Positions 44,166 through 55,928 of a stretch of DNA of 64,000 nt are shown piece by piece. Origin of the DNA: Takakia lepidozioides (Eukaryota > Streptophyta > Takakiopsida > Takakiales > Takakiaceae); assembly GCA_030704615.1 (NCBI GenBank), contig CM060734.1, positions 3,410,001 to 3,474,000 of the forward strand. The letters are read 5' to 3'. The notes under the pieces are model-generated. The model saw nothing but the letters and a program-made list of their open reading frames with translations. It searched no databases and was not told the DNA's origin. Made by a program: the position numbers and the translations under genes. How positions within the stretch are numbered: position 1 is the first letter of the stretch; every line of letters starts with the position of its first letter.

Positions 44166-44459
44166 TAAAGGAAGTCGGATGTGACGTGCGTCCGTTAGTT
44201 GGGTTTGGGAGATATGGTGTTGGTGAATATGTGATAGATAGTTGGTGTTTGTAAGTTTGTGAAATTTGGTGAGCAGGTTGTGATTATGGGTTGGGTTGCA
44301 GTCATCATGAGGGCCAAAAAGGTCATCTTCTATTTGCCAGGTATTGTCTTCATCAGGGAAGCGAGCCCGCTTACACATGTAGTATGTGTCGACACAGGTG
44401 CCATCGAATACGTCAAGCAAGGTTTGGGTTTTGATGCCTAGGATAGCCTCGATGACATA
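44166..44459. other. Unrecognised flank of MU-c
   Basis: A minus-strand open frame reads LLDVFDGTCVDTYYMCKRARF, interrupted as written by ordinary residues, with no family assigned. It is cut by MU-c. It could be part of another transposase. Confidence 0.3.
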
Positions 44460-44609
44460 GGCCTCGGGCAGGGATGCCTCGGGCAGGGATGCCTCGGTGT
44501 GAGCGCAGCTGGGCTCACGCCACGTCACCGGGCTCACTCCACGACATCGCACGCCCAGGAAGAAGCAGAGTGTATTTCCGCGGAAGAGCACCCTTAACCG
44601 GGGAAACAA

Positions 44610-45635
44610 GCTCGACGGCACCGATCATCACTTACAGTGCTTCAAGATTTTACAGATCGGCAACGAGGTCAGTTTTTATTTTTAAATTTTTAATTGTTTT
44701 TAGCAGTCAGCCTTATTCCTGCAAAGAAGTGATGATCGGCACCGATCATCACTTACAGTGCTTCAAGATTTTTCAGATCGGCATCGAGGTCATTTTTATT
44801 TTTATTTTTATTTTTTTTGGGTGTAGTGAGTCTTGTTCCTGCAAAGAAGTGGTGATCGGCACCGATCATCACTTACAGTGCTTCAAGATTTTGCAGATCG
44901 GCAACGAGGTTGGGGCTTTATTATTATTATTATTTAGCAGTCAGTCTTGTTCCTGCAAAGAAGTGATGATCGGCACCGATCATCACTTACAGTGCTTCAA
45001 GATTTTGCAAATCGGCAAAGAGGTCAGTTTTTTTTTTTTTTTTTTTTTTGGCAGTCAGTCTTCTTCCTGCAAAGAAGTGATGATCGATACAGTGCTTCGA
45101 GATTTTGCAAACCGGCAACGAAGCCTGTTTTTTTTTGTTTTTTTTAATAATTTAAAAAAAAAATCGTTCAGTCTTATTCCTGCAAAGAAGTGATGATCGG
45201 CACCGATCATCACTTACAGTGCTTCAAGATTTTGCAGAGTATTTTTCATTTCGGCCAGAAATGTGGTTCACATTGTTTTGCTTTCGTGTTTGAGTCCTGC
45301 ATCTTTCCTCCATTGCAAAGTTAGTTGTCCATCAAAACATGACCTTAGGGCTGGAAGGAAGTGATGATCGGCACCGATCATCACTCAAATTGTTGTGTGC
45401 TTTTGCAGAGAAATCTTCATTTCGCCCAGAAATGTGAATTGCATCGTTTTGTTTTTGTGTTTCAGTCCTACCTTTCCCCGATTGAAACTGAAATCTTCAA
45501 GAAAATATGATGATTGGCGGCGATCGTCATATTTAGATCTTCTTCAGGGTGGTACTTGTGAGGTAGTAGAATTCCCATCAGCAGTCACTCTCTGTAGGGA
45601 ATGTGATGATCGCCGGCGATCATCACATTCTCATG
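44610..45635 (+). repeat. MU-c palindromic satellite, ~115-bp units
   Basis: Seven to nine units with AAGTGATGATCGG-CACCGATCATCACTT, then ACAGTGCTTCAAGATTTTGCA, GATCGGCAACGAGGT, a T-rich tract, and CAGTCAGTCTTGTTCCTGCA. The later units (45500-45630) change to GATCGCCGGCGATCATCAC. The palindrome stays intact in most units while the linker varies. Confidence 0.9.
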
Positions 45636-45639
45636 TTTT

Positions 45640-46261
45640 GTGAATTGACATGTTGGGAATTGCATTGGGTTTGCGAGTTCGCATGTACACAAAATATGTG
45701 CTCATAGAGGGAAAACACTTGAGTGGTGTCCCTGATTATCTCGACATGTGGTCGGATCCTCCCAATGACCCAACCATGTACACAGCTGGGATTTTGAAGG
45801 ACTGGAGTCCTGTCCATTTCAGGGACTGCGGATGGTACCTCGACTGCCCTCCTGAGCACACGACGTTTCAAGAACAGCAAATGAAACATATGAACAACCA
45901 TGTGGAAATGTTGGCGCCTCTCGACGAGGACGAGTATCAGAGAAGAATAGCTGCATTGGCCGCGAAGGAGCATAGACTTCTTCATTCGTCTTTGGGTGAC
46001 ATGTTAGCCCGCATAATTGATTTTATTATTAATACCAATTTTTTTGGATCTCCCTTGCAGGAAAGGCAGTTGTGGGTCTTCAGGAGCCTCCATGATGTGG
46101 GATGATTCCGTATTCGACAGCCCCCTGCCCAATTTTTTGCTTCCTATGTATGCAGAAGAAATGGCACTTCGCACATGCATGGTTCCCGTGGTTCAACATG
46201 ACTGGCATGACATGGGAATTGTCAAGGCAATGAGGGTAAATCTTGTTGTGATAAACTTGTA
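45640..46261 (+). pseudogene. Fragment related to the ParB/methyltransferase-like gene, inside MU-c
   Basis: The reading from about 45650 aligns with the exon at 17831 onward. Shared words in order: MYTAGILKDWSPVHFRDCGW, YLDCPPEHTTFQEQQMK here, against MYTDVIVKKWHLEHLRDCPW, YVDLPPSSLDPSEFQLK there. It continues with a charged helix (DEYQRRIAALAAKEH) and closes at a donor-like site near 46000. A CTTGCAG acceptor at about 46060 precedes a second coding-like stretch with GASMMWDDSVFD, which faintly recalls CGTGASMWAG of the methyltransferase exon; that second match is weak. The fragment lacks the ParB part. Confidence 0.55.
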
Positions 46262-46353
46262 AGCTCGGTCCACTCGAACGTTTGTCAGAGGATAAGGCAT
46301 GCCGGTGTTTGGGGGAAGGCAAGGCTCACGCCGTTGCATCGTTGGGCCTCGGG

Positions 46354-48830
46354 GTGGTCTGGATCAAGCAGAGGGGTAATCGGGGGACCAGAGGGGGTGG
46401 TAGGGGAGTGACTAGAGTCGGTATGGGGGGAAAGAGGTGGGGATGAAGTGTGGGGGAGAGGGGGGGGGGGGGGGGGGGGGGGGTGTCTAAGGAGCGTCGT
46501 GTATGAGTGTCTTGGGAGTCCTTGAGCCGTTGGAGTATAGAGATTGCGGGGGTTGTACGGTATGCAGGGAGGAGACCTTGTGTGTTGTGTGGGAAGAGTG
46601 AGCACGGGAGGTCGCAATCAAGGGTACAGGAGGCTGTCAGGTGGTAGAAGAGGGAGCGGAGGTATAGCAGGTATCTTCATGTTGTGATGGTGGCACGGGA
46701 ATATTTTATGGTATATTGGCATGGTGTTAATAGCCGGTACCCAGTGGCTGTAGTGAGTTGGGTGAGATTAGTTATATGGCGTTCTTTGAAGTAAGCAAGG
46801 AGGGGTTTCTTTTGACGAGGATGTGAGTTTTCAAATTGTGATAAGAAGGGGCTATTAATCCAGGCACGTTCAAGCGGTGAAATAGTATTGGGGAAACCGG
46901 GGAGGTCAGTTTGTATACTGATTCTCATTTGGCGTAATATATATAGGGAACGGGCGGTGGGGAAGTGAAGGCATGATTGAGGGTGAAGAGAGGGTAGGGA
47001 GTACAGTCCATTGTATTTTGAGGCCAGGTGCTTGAGGAGCCCTCGAAAGATTTGTCCTAGTCGTCATGGGTCATTGAGAGCCTCCTGTAGTTGTGAACCA
47101 AGTGTCCGGGCATATGAGATAATTAGGGGGCTAGATCCTATTCCGTAGCTATCCTGTGGGAGCTAAGTGAGAGCGTTAGGGGTGCTAGTGGGTAGGCCAC
47201 ATATACATTTTGTGAGTTGGATGATTTTTTTGTCAAGTAGTTTGATATCAGGTAATGAGAAGGGGGCCGCATGGAAGGCGTATTGAACCTGTGGATGGAG
47301 GACTTCTTGGATGATGGCTAATTTGGGACGAATGGAGACCGGGGATTTGAGGAGGGCTAAGCTTTTGTTGGTTAGTTTGGAGAGCGTTGTGTTTTTCTGG
47401 ATATGCCAGGTGAGTGAGGGGACTAGCTGGATGCCTAGGTAAGTGTAGGGTTCATACGGACCTAGGAATGGGAAGGGTTTTTGTTGATAGTGTATGTGGA
47501 GTTTGCAATGGGAGGCTATTGTGGATTTAATGAACTTGCTACAGTGAGTGGCTGTAGTAACCGCACATTTGTGTATGCTTAGTTCCATTCCCGACCACTA
47601 GTTGTAGCGAAAAAGTTTGTCAACTTGACGATTGAGATGTTATGGTTTGTGTGCAAGGGGTCGTCCGCATAGGCTGCTGCGGAGATGTCATTGGGGGAGG
47701 TTTTATATTGGTATCCCAGGTTCCCGCAAGCTAGCCATCTTAACAGGGGTTCAAGGAAAATGATAAATAGGTAGGGACTTAGTGTGTCACCTCGGATGGT
47801 GCCGCGTAGGATGGGGATGGGGGGGGTGGAGCCATAATAGGAACCAGAGTATTCGGTAGTGTTGTTGGTGTATATGTTACCGATGAGTTGTATTGCATCT
47901 ATAGGGTATCCTAGGTCGGACATGACCGCTAATAGGTGAGGGTGGTCAAGGGATCCGAAGGCGTTTTTGAAGTCGATGTAGATGAGATAGATATCTTAGT
48001 TAGTTAGTTTTGCGTCTTCGAGGGCGGATAGGACATATTGGATTTGTCTGGTAGTGCTGCATGTTGCACGAAAACCTTCTTGGGGGTCACTTAGGATGCG
48101 GTGTTGTTCGCCATAGGTAGATAACATTTTAGTTAACATGCTTGTAAAGAGTTTATAAATAGTGTTCGCAAGGGCTATGGGCCTATGATATTGAGGTCGG
48201 CAGAGTTTTCTTTTTTAAATAAGAGGATGGTCCGGCTGTGCTTCCAGGAGTGTGGAATACGGTGGAGTTGGTAACAGAGTCGGAAGAATTTAAAGAGGAG
48301 GGAATGGACTTGGGGGTCAAGTGCTTGTAGAATGGCGTTTGGGATGAGGTCTGGGCCCGGGGCTTTAGATATATTTAGATAGTGCTTTTAGACAGGAGTG
48401 ATATAGGTCTATTGTGAAGAGGTCTAGAATATGGTCAGTGGAGGACCACATTTTTCTGTGAAGCCATCAAGGTCGTGCCATGGGTAGTGTTTGACTTTAC
48501 AGAGGCAGTTAGGTGTGTGTTGGCTTGGGTATAAACAGTTTACCACGGTGGGTGTGTATGATAACGAAGCTTGTATCCAGATTTCATTTTTGATGTCTTC
48601 GGGTTTGGTTAGGAAATAACCGAGTCGGTGTGTAAGGCAATTGATGGGCGGATTAATAGCAGGGTTGAAGATGGCTTTATGGGCTCTTTTGGGATGATCA
48701 TGTAGTAGCTTGCCAAAAGATGCAACAATTTTTTTGTGGTTGTCGGTGGCTTTTTGCTTGGTAATAAGATATGCGGCTTTTTTGGCTTCTCTACTTAGTT
48801 TGGAAGCTGAGAGCATACTCACATACACAC
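46354..48830 (-). pseudogene. LINE (non-LTR retrotransposon) reverse transcriptase, broken
   Basis: Minus-strand readings in order: KHSRTILLFKKENSADLNII at about 48210, then LANTIYKLFTSMLTKMLST, and LSDPQEGFRATCSTTRQIQY near 48100. Next come LIYIDFKNAFGSLDHPHLL (first catalytic Asp) near 47960, IRGDTLSPYLFIIFLEPLLR near 47790, AAAYADDPLHTNHN (catalytic DD) near 47670, and YTYLGIQLVPSLTWHIQKN near 47440. The region upstream of RT at 48424-48828 (KKAAYLITKQKATDNHKKI) also fits. Stops and frame changes are frequent. The 3 prime part at 46354-46620 is Pro-rich and contains a 24-base G-run (46460-46483, plus strand). Confidence 0.85.
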
Positions 48831-49495
48831 CATCTTTCCATCTTCCATCTTAATCATGTGTCGCACCGTCCTCACCCTCGATTCATGCTTGATCGAGCGT
48901 CGCAAAAACCCACGCCCGGGCGTGGCGGAGCCCGACTCTTGCTCCTGCTGTTTTTTTTTTTGCCACGCCCAATAATCGCTTGCAGCGACGCACTGGCGTC
49001 ACTTGGCGTACCACCCGGCTTACGCCACGTGTTTTTGGGTTTTAGGATGGGACTCCCGGGCAGGTTAGAAAAAAAAAGGGATGCGACGCCGCGCCGTCGC
49101 CCCCACCAACGCCGTCGGCTGGAGGGCCGCGACGGTGAGACGTCGCTCGAAGGAGACCCCTGCCATCGGCGCGGACGGCCCAAAAAGCGTCGTTCGGCAG
49201 TCGTGGGAGTTGGGGCGGGGGCTCGCGACCCCCATATGTCGCATTTTTGCGACGTCTTTTTGGCAACGCCCATGCGACTGCCGGGCAACTGTCAGGCGTC
49301 GCAAATTCGGCGCCTACCGCGTGCCCGAAATGCGCGTTTTTTCGACACTGCGGCGTGGCCCGGGCGTCGCAAAGGCCCCCTTTTTCCTGTAGTGGCCGCA
49401 CCTTTTTAAAAACAAAAACAAAATGTGTGACCCCCCTAAGCGGTCGCACCTAATAACAAAAAAGAATTTTTTTGCGACCACCACCGGTTGGTGGT
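48831..49495. other. GC-rich spacer with GCGTCGCAAA and GGTCGCAC inverted repeats
   Basis: Contains CCACGCCCGGGCGTGGCGG (palindromic) at 48911-48929, repeated GCGACG/CGTCGC words to 49370, and TTTGCGACCACCACC-GGTTGGTGGTCGCACC at about 49470-49500. This looks like the end region of a DNA transposon or a foldback element but I cannot set its limits. Open frames here are by-products of high GC. Confidence 0.4.
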
Positions 49496-49499
49496 CGCA

Positions 49500-50556
49500 C
49501 CCATTTGCTAAGGATGTGCATGAAGATGCAGCAGTGTTGGCCTACCTTCGTACCGGAGAGACAGCAGCCAGTGTAACTGCTAAGGAAAGAGATCGGATCT
49601 TACAACGAACCAAGAGGTTCAAGTGGGAAGGGACTCACCTACTCCGAGTATGGGAGGATGGACGAGTGAGGATTGTGCCTCATCCAACACAACGAGCGCG
49701 ATTGGTACGCCATGCCCATGAGGAGTTGGGACATTTTGGGGTGCGGGCACACTCATAGTTTGCTGCAAGGACAGTACTGGTGGCGGGGCATGCACATGGA
49801 TGTGCAACAGTTAGTGGCAAGGTGCATGGTGTGTGATAGAGTGCGGGCTTCTTTCAACAATTGCATCATTTACCCATTATGGGTTTGGGCTATCGTTGGA
49901 GTCTTGACTTTGCAGGCCCATTGCCACTAATGATTCACCATAATAAGTATGTGCTGGTGATGGTGGAACATTTCTCCAAGTGGATTGAACTGGTGGCATT
50001 GCCTGACAAGGCAAGTGAGGGGGCTGCGTATGCATTCTTAGATCGAGTGCTTAGCCAATTTGGTGCTCCAGCCGAGGTACTCACGGACCAGGGGAGAGAG
50101 TTCTTGGGAGAGTTTCAGGCTTTGTGTGAGCAAGCCTCGATAGATCACCGCATTACTTCTCGGGATCATCCCGAGGTTGATGGCCTGGCAGAGAGGGTTA
50201 TACAAACAGTCAAGCGAGCCTTGCGCAAGTATGGCTTGTAGAAGGGACACTTGGGAGATTGGGACCTTCAGCTACCTTGGTTGGCCACGGGCTACAGATT
50301 TAGCAAGCAAGCATCACTCGCCTCGTTCTCGCCTTATTTCCTTCTCTTTGGCCGAGAGCCAGATTTGCCTGCATCTATTCGCAGGGAGACTACAGTAGTC
50401 CTGAACCTTGATGATCCGGATGTGTGGACACAAGCATGTGCCCATCGAGCAGAGTTGTTCAAGAGAGTCATGCCTATGGCTTTTGAGAACCATGCTATTG
50501 CCCAAGTACACCGAGACACAATGAGGGTTCTGTTTGGTATACTAACAGAGGTATAG
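49500..50556 (+). pseudogene. Ty3/Gypsy integrase, nearly complete, with few breaks
   Basis: It reads as a zinc-binding part (ARLVRHAHEELGHFGVRAHS, then a frame change, LLQGQYWWRGMHMDVQQLV, RCMVCDRVRA). The catalytic core follows: WSLDFAGPLPLMIHHNKYVL (first Asp), APAEVLTDQGREFLGEF (second Asp), DHPEVDGLAERVIQTVKRAL (Glu). The reading then runs past a TAG at 50239 into LPWLATGYRFSKQASLASFS, PYFLLFGREPDLPASIR. At least two frame changes (about 49755 and 49870) and one stop make it inactive. It ends against the satellite array; no LTR is seen. Confidence 0.9.
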
Positions 50557-52342
50557 TCTAAGCTGATTAGGGTTCACATATGGTGATACCTCCACTAGAA
50601 GCATTCGTGGTTGAAGCCCCTCTTTTGCCCGCACGTGCTTGAACATGTGCGCGACACATGTCCGGAGACACAACAGACGAATAAACCATTTGCCTCCCCA
50701 TCGACGCGCTCCCCCCTCAAGCCATTCCACATTTTTAATTGAATTTAAATTTATTTTAAGCCAATAAATAGGTTTGCACTGCCTTTCAGTGGGGGTTTCT
50801 GGCACGTATCGATTTTGTTTTTGGCTCAATTTTGTTCTGCGGCTTCCAGCATCCCACGGCTACTCCACCGCCAAAATTTGGACCAATCAAAAATGCCCCC
50901 CCCCAAAAAAGGTGTTCTCTTTCGCTCACTATTGCAGAACTGTCTATGAAGAGTGCACGAAGTAGAACACAAATCAAGTTTGGAGTGCAAAACAAGGAAG
51001 AAACTGTGGTTTTGGGTCCAAATGAATTTCGATCGCTCCCAAATTTGGCACGCACATTGCATATGGCTACATTACACGCCCCATTCAAAAACGGAATGAA
51101 AAACAAATCGTGAGCACGCGAAACACAGTCCAACAGGTCCCAAAGCAATAGCAGCTCCAACAAAATACATTCAACGGGTGAACGGATGGTTGCCCATCCA
51201 AATCATTTTTGTTAGCTTCCAAACTTTGCCAGCACGTTCCAGACACCCTCTCACAGGTCCCGGACTAATATCAGATCAATCGAAAATTCATTCGATGGCT
51301 CATTTTGGTTCGCTTTGAGACTTGGCCACTATGTTCAATGTGCCATGTAAGAGGCCCCAGAGTAATATGAGATCAATCGAAATTCGTTCAATGGGCCAAG
51401 GGATGGTTGCCCATCCAAATGATTTTCGTTCGTTTTCAAACCTTGGCCAGCGTGTTCAATGTACACCCTCTGATACGTCCCAGTGTAATACGAGATCAAT
51501 CGAAAATCGTTCCATTGTCCAATGAGGCGTTCACTTGTCATCTGGTTTTTTGTTCAATGCGAAAAAGAAATCCTGCAATGCGTGCACGGCTATTGCACCC
51601 ATTGAACGGTTGTGGTTGAAGCCCCTCTTTTGCCCGCACGTGCTTGAACATGTGCGGAGACACAACGGACGAATAAATCATTTGCCTCCCCATGGACGCG
51701 CTCCCCCCTCAAGCCATTCCACATTTTTAATTGAATTTAAATTTATTTTAAGCCAATAAATAGGTTTGCACTGCCTTGGTTTCTGGCACGTATCGATTTT
51801 GTTTTTGGCTCAATTTTGTTCTGCGGCTTGCAGCATCCAACGGCTACTCCCCCGCCAAAATTTGGACCAATCAAAAATGCCCCCCCAAAAAAGGTGTTCT
51901 CTTTCGCTCACTATTGCAGAACTCTCTATGAGGAGTGCACGAAGTAGAACACAAATCAAGTTTGGAGTGCAAAACAGGGAAGAAACTGTGGTTTTGGGTC
52001 CAAATGAATTTGGATCGCTCCCAAATTTGGCACGCACATTGCATATGGCTACATTACACGCCCCATTCAAAAACGGAATGAAAAACAAATCGTGAGCACG
52101 CGAAACACAGTCCAACAGGTCCCGAAGCAATAGCAGCTCCAACAAAATACATTCAACGGGTGAACGGATGGTTGCCCATCCAAATCATTTTTGTTAGCTT
52201 CCAAACTTTGCCAGCACGTTCCAGACACCCTCTCACAGGTCCCGGACTAATATCAGATCAATCGAAAATTCATTCGATGGCTCATTTTGGTTCGCTTTGA
52301 GACTTGGCCACTATGTTCAATGTGCCATGTAAGAGGCCCCAG

Positions 52343-53330
52343 AAATTTGGGAGCGATCGAAATTCATTTGGACCCAAAACCACAGTTTCTTCCGTGTTTT
52401 GCACTCCAAACTTGATTTGTGTTCTACATCGTGCACTCCTCATAGAGAGTTCTGCAATAGTGAGCGAAAGAGAACACCTTTTTTGGGGGGGGCATTTTTG
52501 ATTGGTCCAAATTTTGGCGGGGGAGTAGCCGTGGGATGCTGCAAGCCGCAGAACAAAATTGAGCCAAAAACAAAATCGAAACGTGCCAGAAACCCCCACT
52601 GAAATGCAGCGCAAACCTATTTATTGGCTTAAAATAAATTTAAATTCAATTAAAAATGTGGAATGGCTTGAGGGGGGAGCGCGTCCATGGGGAGGCAAAT
52701 GATTTATTCGTCCGTTGCGTCTCCGCACATGTTCAAGCACGTGCGGGCAAAAGAGGGGCTTCAACCACAACCGTTCAATGGGTGCAATAGCCGTGCACGC
52801 ATTGCAGGATTTCTTTTTCGCATTGAACAAAAACCAGATGACAATTGAACGCCTCATTGGACAATGGAACGATTTTCGATTGATCTCGTATTACACTGGG
52901 ACGTATCAGAGGGTGTACATTGAACACGCTGGCCAAGGTTTGAAAGCGAACGAAAATCATTTGGATGGGCAACCATCCCTTGGCCCATTGAACGAATTTC
53001 GATTGATCTCATATTACTCTGGGGCCTCTTACATGGCACATTGAACATAGTGGCCAAGTCTCAAAGCGAACCAAAATGAGCCATCGAATGAATTTTCGAT
53101 TGATCTGATATTAGTCCGGGACCTGTGAGAGGGTGTCTGGAACGTGCTGGCAAAGTTTGGAAGCTAACAAAAATGATTTGGATGGGCAACCATCCGTTCA
53201 CCCGTTGAATGTATTTTGTTGGAGCTGCTATTGCTTTGGGACCTGTTGGACTGTGTTTCGCGTGCTCACGATTTGTTTTTCATTCCGTTTTTGAATGGGG
53301 CGTGTAATGTAGCCATATGCAATGTGCGTT
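52343..53330 (-). repeat. Inverted, circularly permuted SAT1k monomer inside the array
   Basis: The plus-oriented monomer stops at GAGGCCCCAG (about 52342) and resumes at TAATATGAGATCAATC (about 53331), only two bases (AG) missing. Between them is one whole monomer in reverse. It opens at AAATTTGGGAGCGATCG and closes at GCCATATGCAATGTGCGT, which are neighbours in a normal monomer separated by GCC only. Confidence 0.9.
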
Positions 53331-55201
53331 AATATGAGATCAATCGAAATTCGTTCAATGGGCCAAGGGATGGTTGCCCATCCAAATGATTTTCGTTCGC
53401 TTTCAAACCTTGGCCAGCGTGTTCAATGTACACCCTCTGATACGTCCCAGTGTAATACGAGATCAATCGAAAATCGTTCCATTGTCCAATGAGGCGTTCA
53501 CTTGTCATCTGGTTTTTTGTTCAATGCGAAAAAGAAATCCTGCAATGCGTGCACGGCTATTGCACCCATTGAACGGTTGTGGTTGAAGCCCCTCTTTTGC
53601 CCGCACGTGCTTGAACATGTGCGGAGACACAACGGACGAATAAATCATTTGCCTCCCCATGGACGCGCTCCCCCCTCAAGCCATTCCACATTTTTAATTG
53701 AATTTAAATTTATTTTAAGCCAATAAATAGGTTTGCGCTGCATTTCAGTGGGGGTTTCTGGCACGTTTCGATTTTGTTTTTGGCTCAATTTTGTTCTGCG
53801 GCTTGCAGCATCCCACGGCTACTCCCCCGCCAAAATTTGGACCAATAAAAAATGCCCCCCCCCCAAAAAAGGTGTTCTCTTTCGCTCACTATTGCAGAAC
53901 TCTCTATGAGGAGTGCACGAAGTAGAACACAAATCAAGTTTGGAGTGCAAAACAGGGAAGAAACTGTGGTTTTGGGTCCAAATGAATTTCGATCGCTCCC
54001 AAATTTGGCACGCATATTGCATATGGCTACATTACACGCCCCATTCAAAAACGGAATGAAAAACAAATCGTGAGCACGCGAAACACAGTCCAACAGGTCC
54101 TAAAGCAATAGCAGCTCCAACAAAATACATTCAACGGGTGAACGGATGGTTGCCCATCCAAATCATTTTTGTTAGCTTCCAAACTTTGCCAGCACGTTCC
54201 AGACACCCTCTCACAGGTCCCGGACTAATATCAGATCAATCGAAAATTCATTCGATGGCTCATTTTGGTTCGCTTTGAGACTTGGCCACTATGTTCAATG
54301 TGCCATGTAAGAGGCCCCAGAGTAATATGAGATCAATCGAAATTCGTTCAATGGGCCAAGGGATGGTTGCCCATCCAAATGATTTTCGTTCGCTTTCAAA
54401 CCTTGGCCAGCGTGTTCAATGTACACCCTCTGATACGTCCCAGTGTAATACGAGATCAATCGAAAATCGTTCCATTGTCCAATGAGGCATTCACTTGTCA
54501 TCTGGTTTTTGTTCAATGCGAAAAAGAAATCCTGCAATGCGTGCACGGCTATTGCACCCATTGAACGGTTGTGGTTGAAGCCCCTCTTTTGCCCGCACGT
54601 GCTTGAACATGTGCGGAGACACAACGGACGAATAAATCATTTGCCTCCCCATGGACGCGCTCCCCCCTCAAGCCATTCCACATTTTTAATTGAATTTAAA
54701 TTTATTTTAAGCCAATAAATAGGTTTGCCCTGCCTTTCAGTGGGGGTTCCTGGCACGTATCGATTTTGTTTTTGGCTCAATTTTGTTCTGCGGCTTCCAG
54801 CATCCCACAACTACTCCCCCGCCAAAATTTGGACCAATAAAAAATGCCCCCCAAAAAAGGTGTTCTCTTTCGCTCACTATTGTAGAACTCTCTATGAAGA
54901 GTGCACGAAGTAGAACACCAAATCAAGTTTGGAGTGCAAAACAGGGAAGAAACTGTGGTTTTGGGTCCAAATGAATTTTGATCGCTCCCAAATTTGGCAC
55001 GCACATTGCATATGGCTACATTACACGCCCCATTCAAAAACGGAATGAAAAACAAATCGTGCGCACGCGAAACACAGTCTAACAGGTCCCAAAGCAATAG
55101 CAGCTCCAACAAAATACATTCAACGGGTGAACGGATGGTTGCCCATCCAAATCATTTTTGTTAGCTTCCAAACTTTGCCAGCACGTTCTAGACACCCTCT
55201 C

Positions 55202-55928
55202 TGTCGCGCACCTCACTTCGGTAAGCTCCCCTTCAAGTCATAGTTACTCGCTTTGATGCGCGCGCCTGACTCCCAACCTGGCCCCGGGCCAACTTGGAGC
55301 TTCGGCTGCTCACCGGGACATAACGGTCCCCCTTTGCTTCCCACTAAACCCTCCACCTATTTGGGCCTGGTGGAATTCCGTTTGGTAGATGGCAGTCCGG
55401 AACAGCTCCCCACTCTTTGGTCGCTTTCCGGCTCGCTCGCTTACTCACTAGTTTTTGGTCACCAACGGGCTTGCACCGTTCTCAGGGTCACTACTCCCCT
55501 TATATATACTTCTGTAGCTGTCCGCGGGGGTTTCACAACCAGCCATGCCATTTTATGGCGAACCACCACGAAAACCCTCGACTCCCGGTGATGAGTCGCG
55601 GTGAGTCTTGGCCCACTCACTACGGCCCCTATGGACCGTGATGAGTCCCAAGACTCCCCACGACTCCCACCACGAGGTCTCCGCCCCCATGGTGAGTCCT
55701 ATGCCACCCCCACTAAGTCCCGCTAAGCTACCACCACCCCTTGTGGAGCCACCCCCACCGCCACCCGGTGTGCGGGGCTCCACCTAGTGAGCGCCTCCGC
55801 CTCCTTGGGTGCATTGGGCACTCAAGGGTGCTTCAGCCCCCCATACCTATCGCTGCCGCTGCCCCCACCACAGGGGCAGCCCCTCATGTGTCCCGACCCC
55901 CCTGCCCTCAAGGCAAAGGGCCGCGACA
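55202..55928. mobile_element. Solo LTR inserted in SAT1k
   Basis: A 727-bp segment begins TGTCGCGCAC and ends GGCCGCGACA (TG...CA with a 7-bp inverted end TGTCGCG). It is flanked by the 5-bp duplication CTCTC at 55197-55201 and 55929-55933. The uninterrupted satellite reads CACCCTCTCACAGG at this place. No internal retrotransposon sequence is present. A TATATATAC word lies at about 55501. Five-base duplication plus TG/CA ends define an LTR left by recombination between two LTRs. Orientation is not determined. Confidence 0.9.

Larger units (their letters stand above)
44469..46344 (+). mobile_element. MU-c: Mutator-like element carrying a gene fragment, 9-bp TSD
   Basis: A perfect 9-bp duplication GGCCTCGGG flanks it at 44460-44468 and 46345-46353. 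The left end is CAGGGATGCCTCGGGCAGG followed by GATGCCTCGGTGTGAGCGC; CAGGGATGCCTCGGG is repeated in tandem. The right end GCCGTTGCATCGTTG is the complement of the MU-a left end at 14 of 15 bases. The interior holds palindromic GATGATCGGCACCGATCATC units and a fragment related to the ParB/methyltransferase-like gene. No transposase is present. This is the layout of a Pack-MULE. Confidence 0.85.

Noticed and set aside
52343-53330. Simple inversion of part of the satellite array
   Set aside because: The far end of the inverted segment is not the complement of the sequence at the near breakpoint, and the host monomer is otherwise complete.
55202-55928. DNA transposon with 7-bp inverted ends
   Set aside because: TG/CA ends and a 5-bp duplication fit an LTR better, and no transposase or long inverted ends are present.
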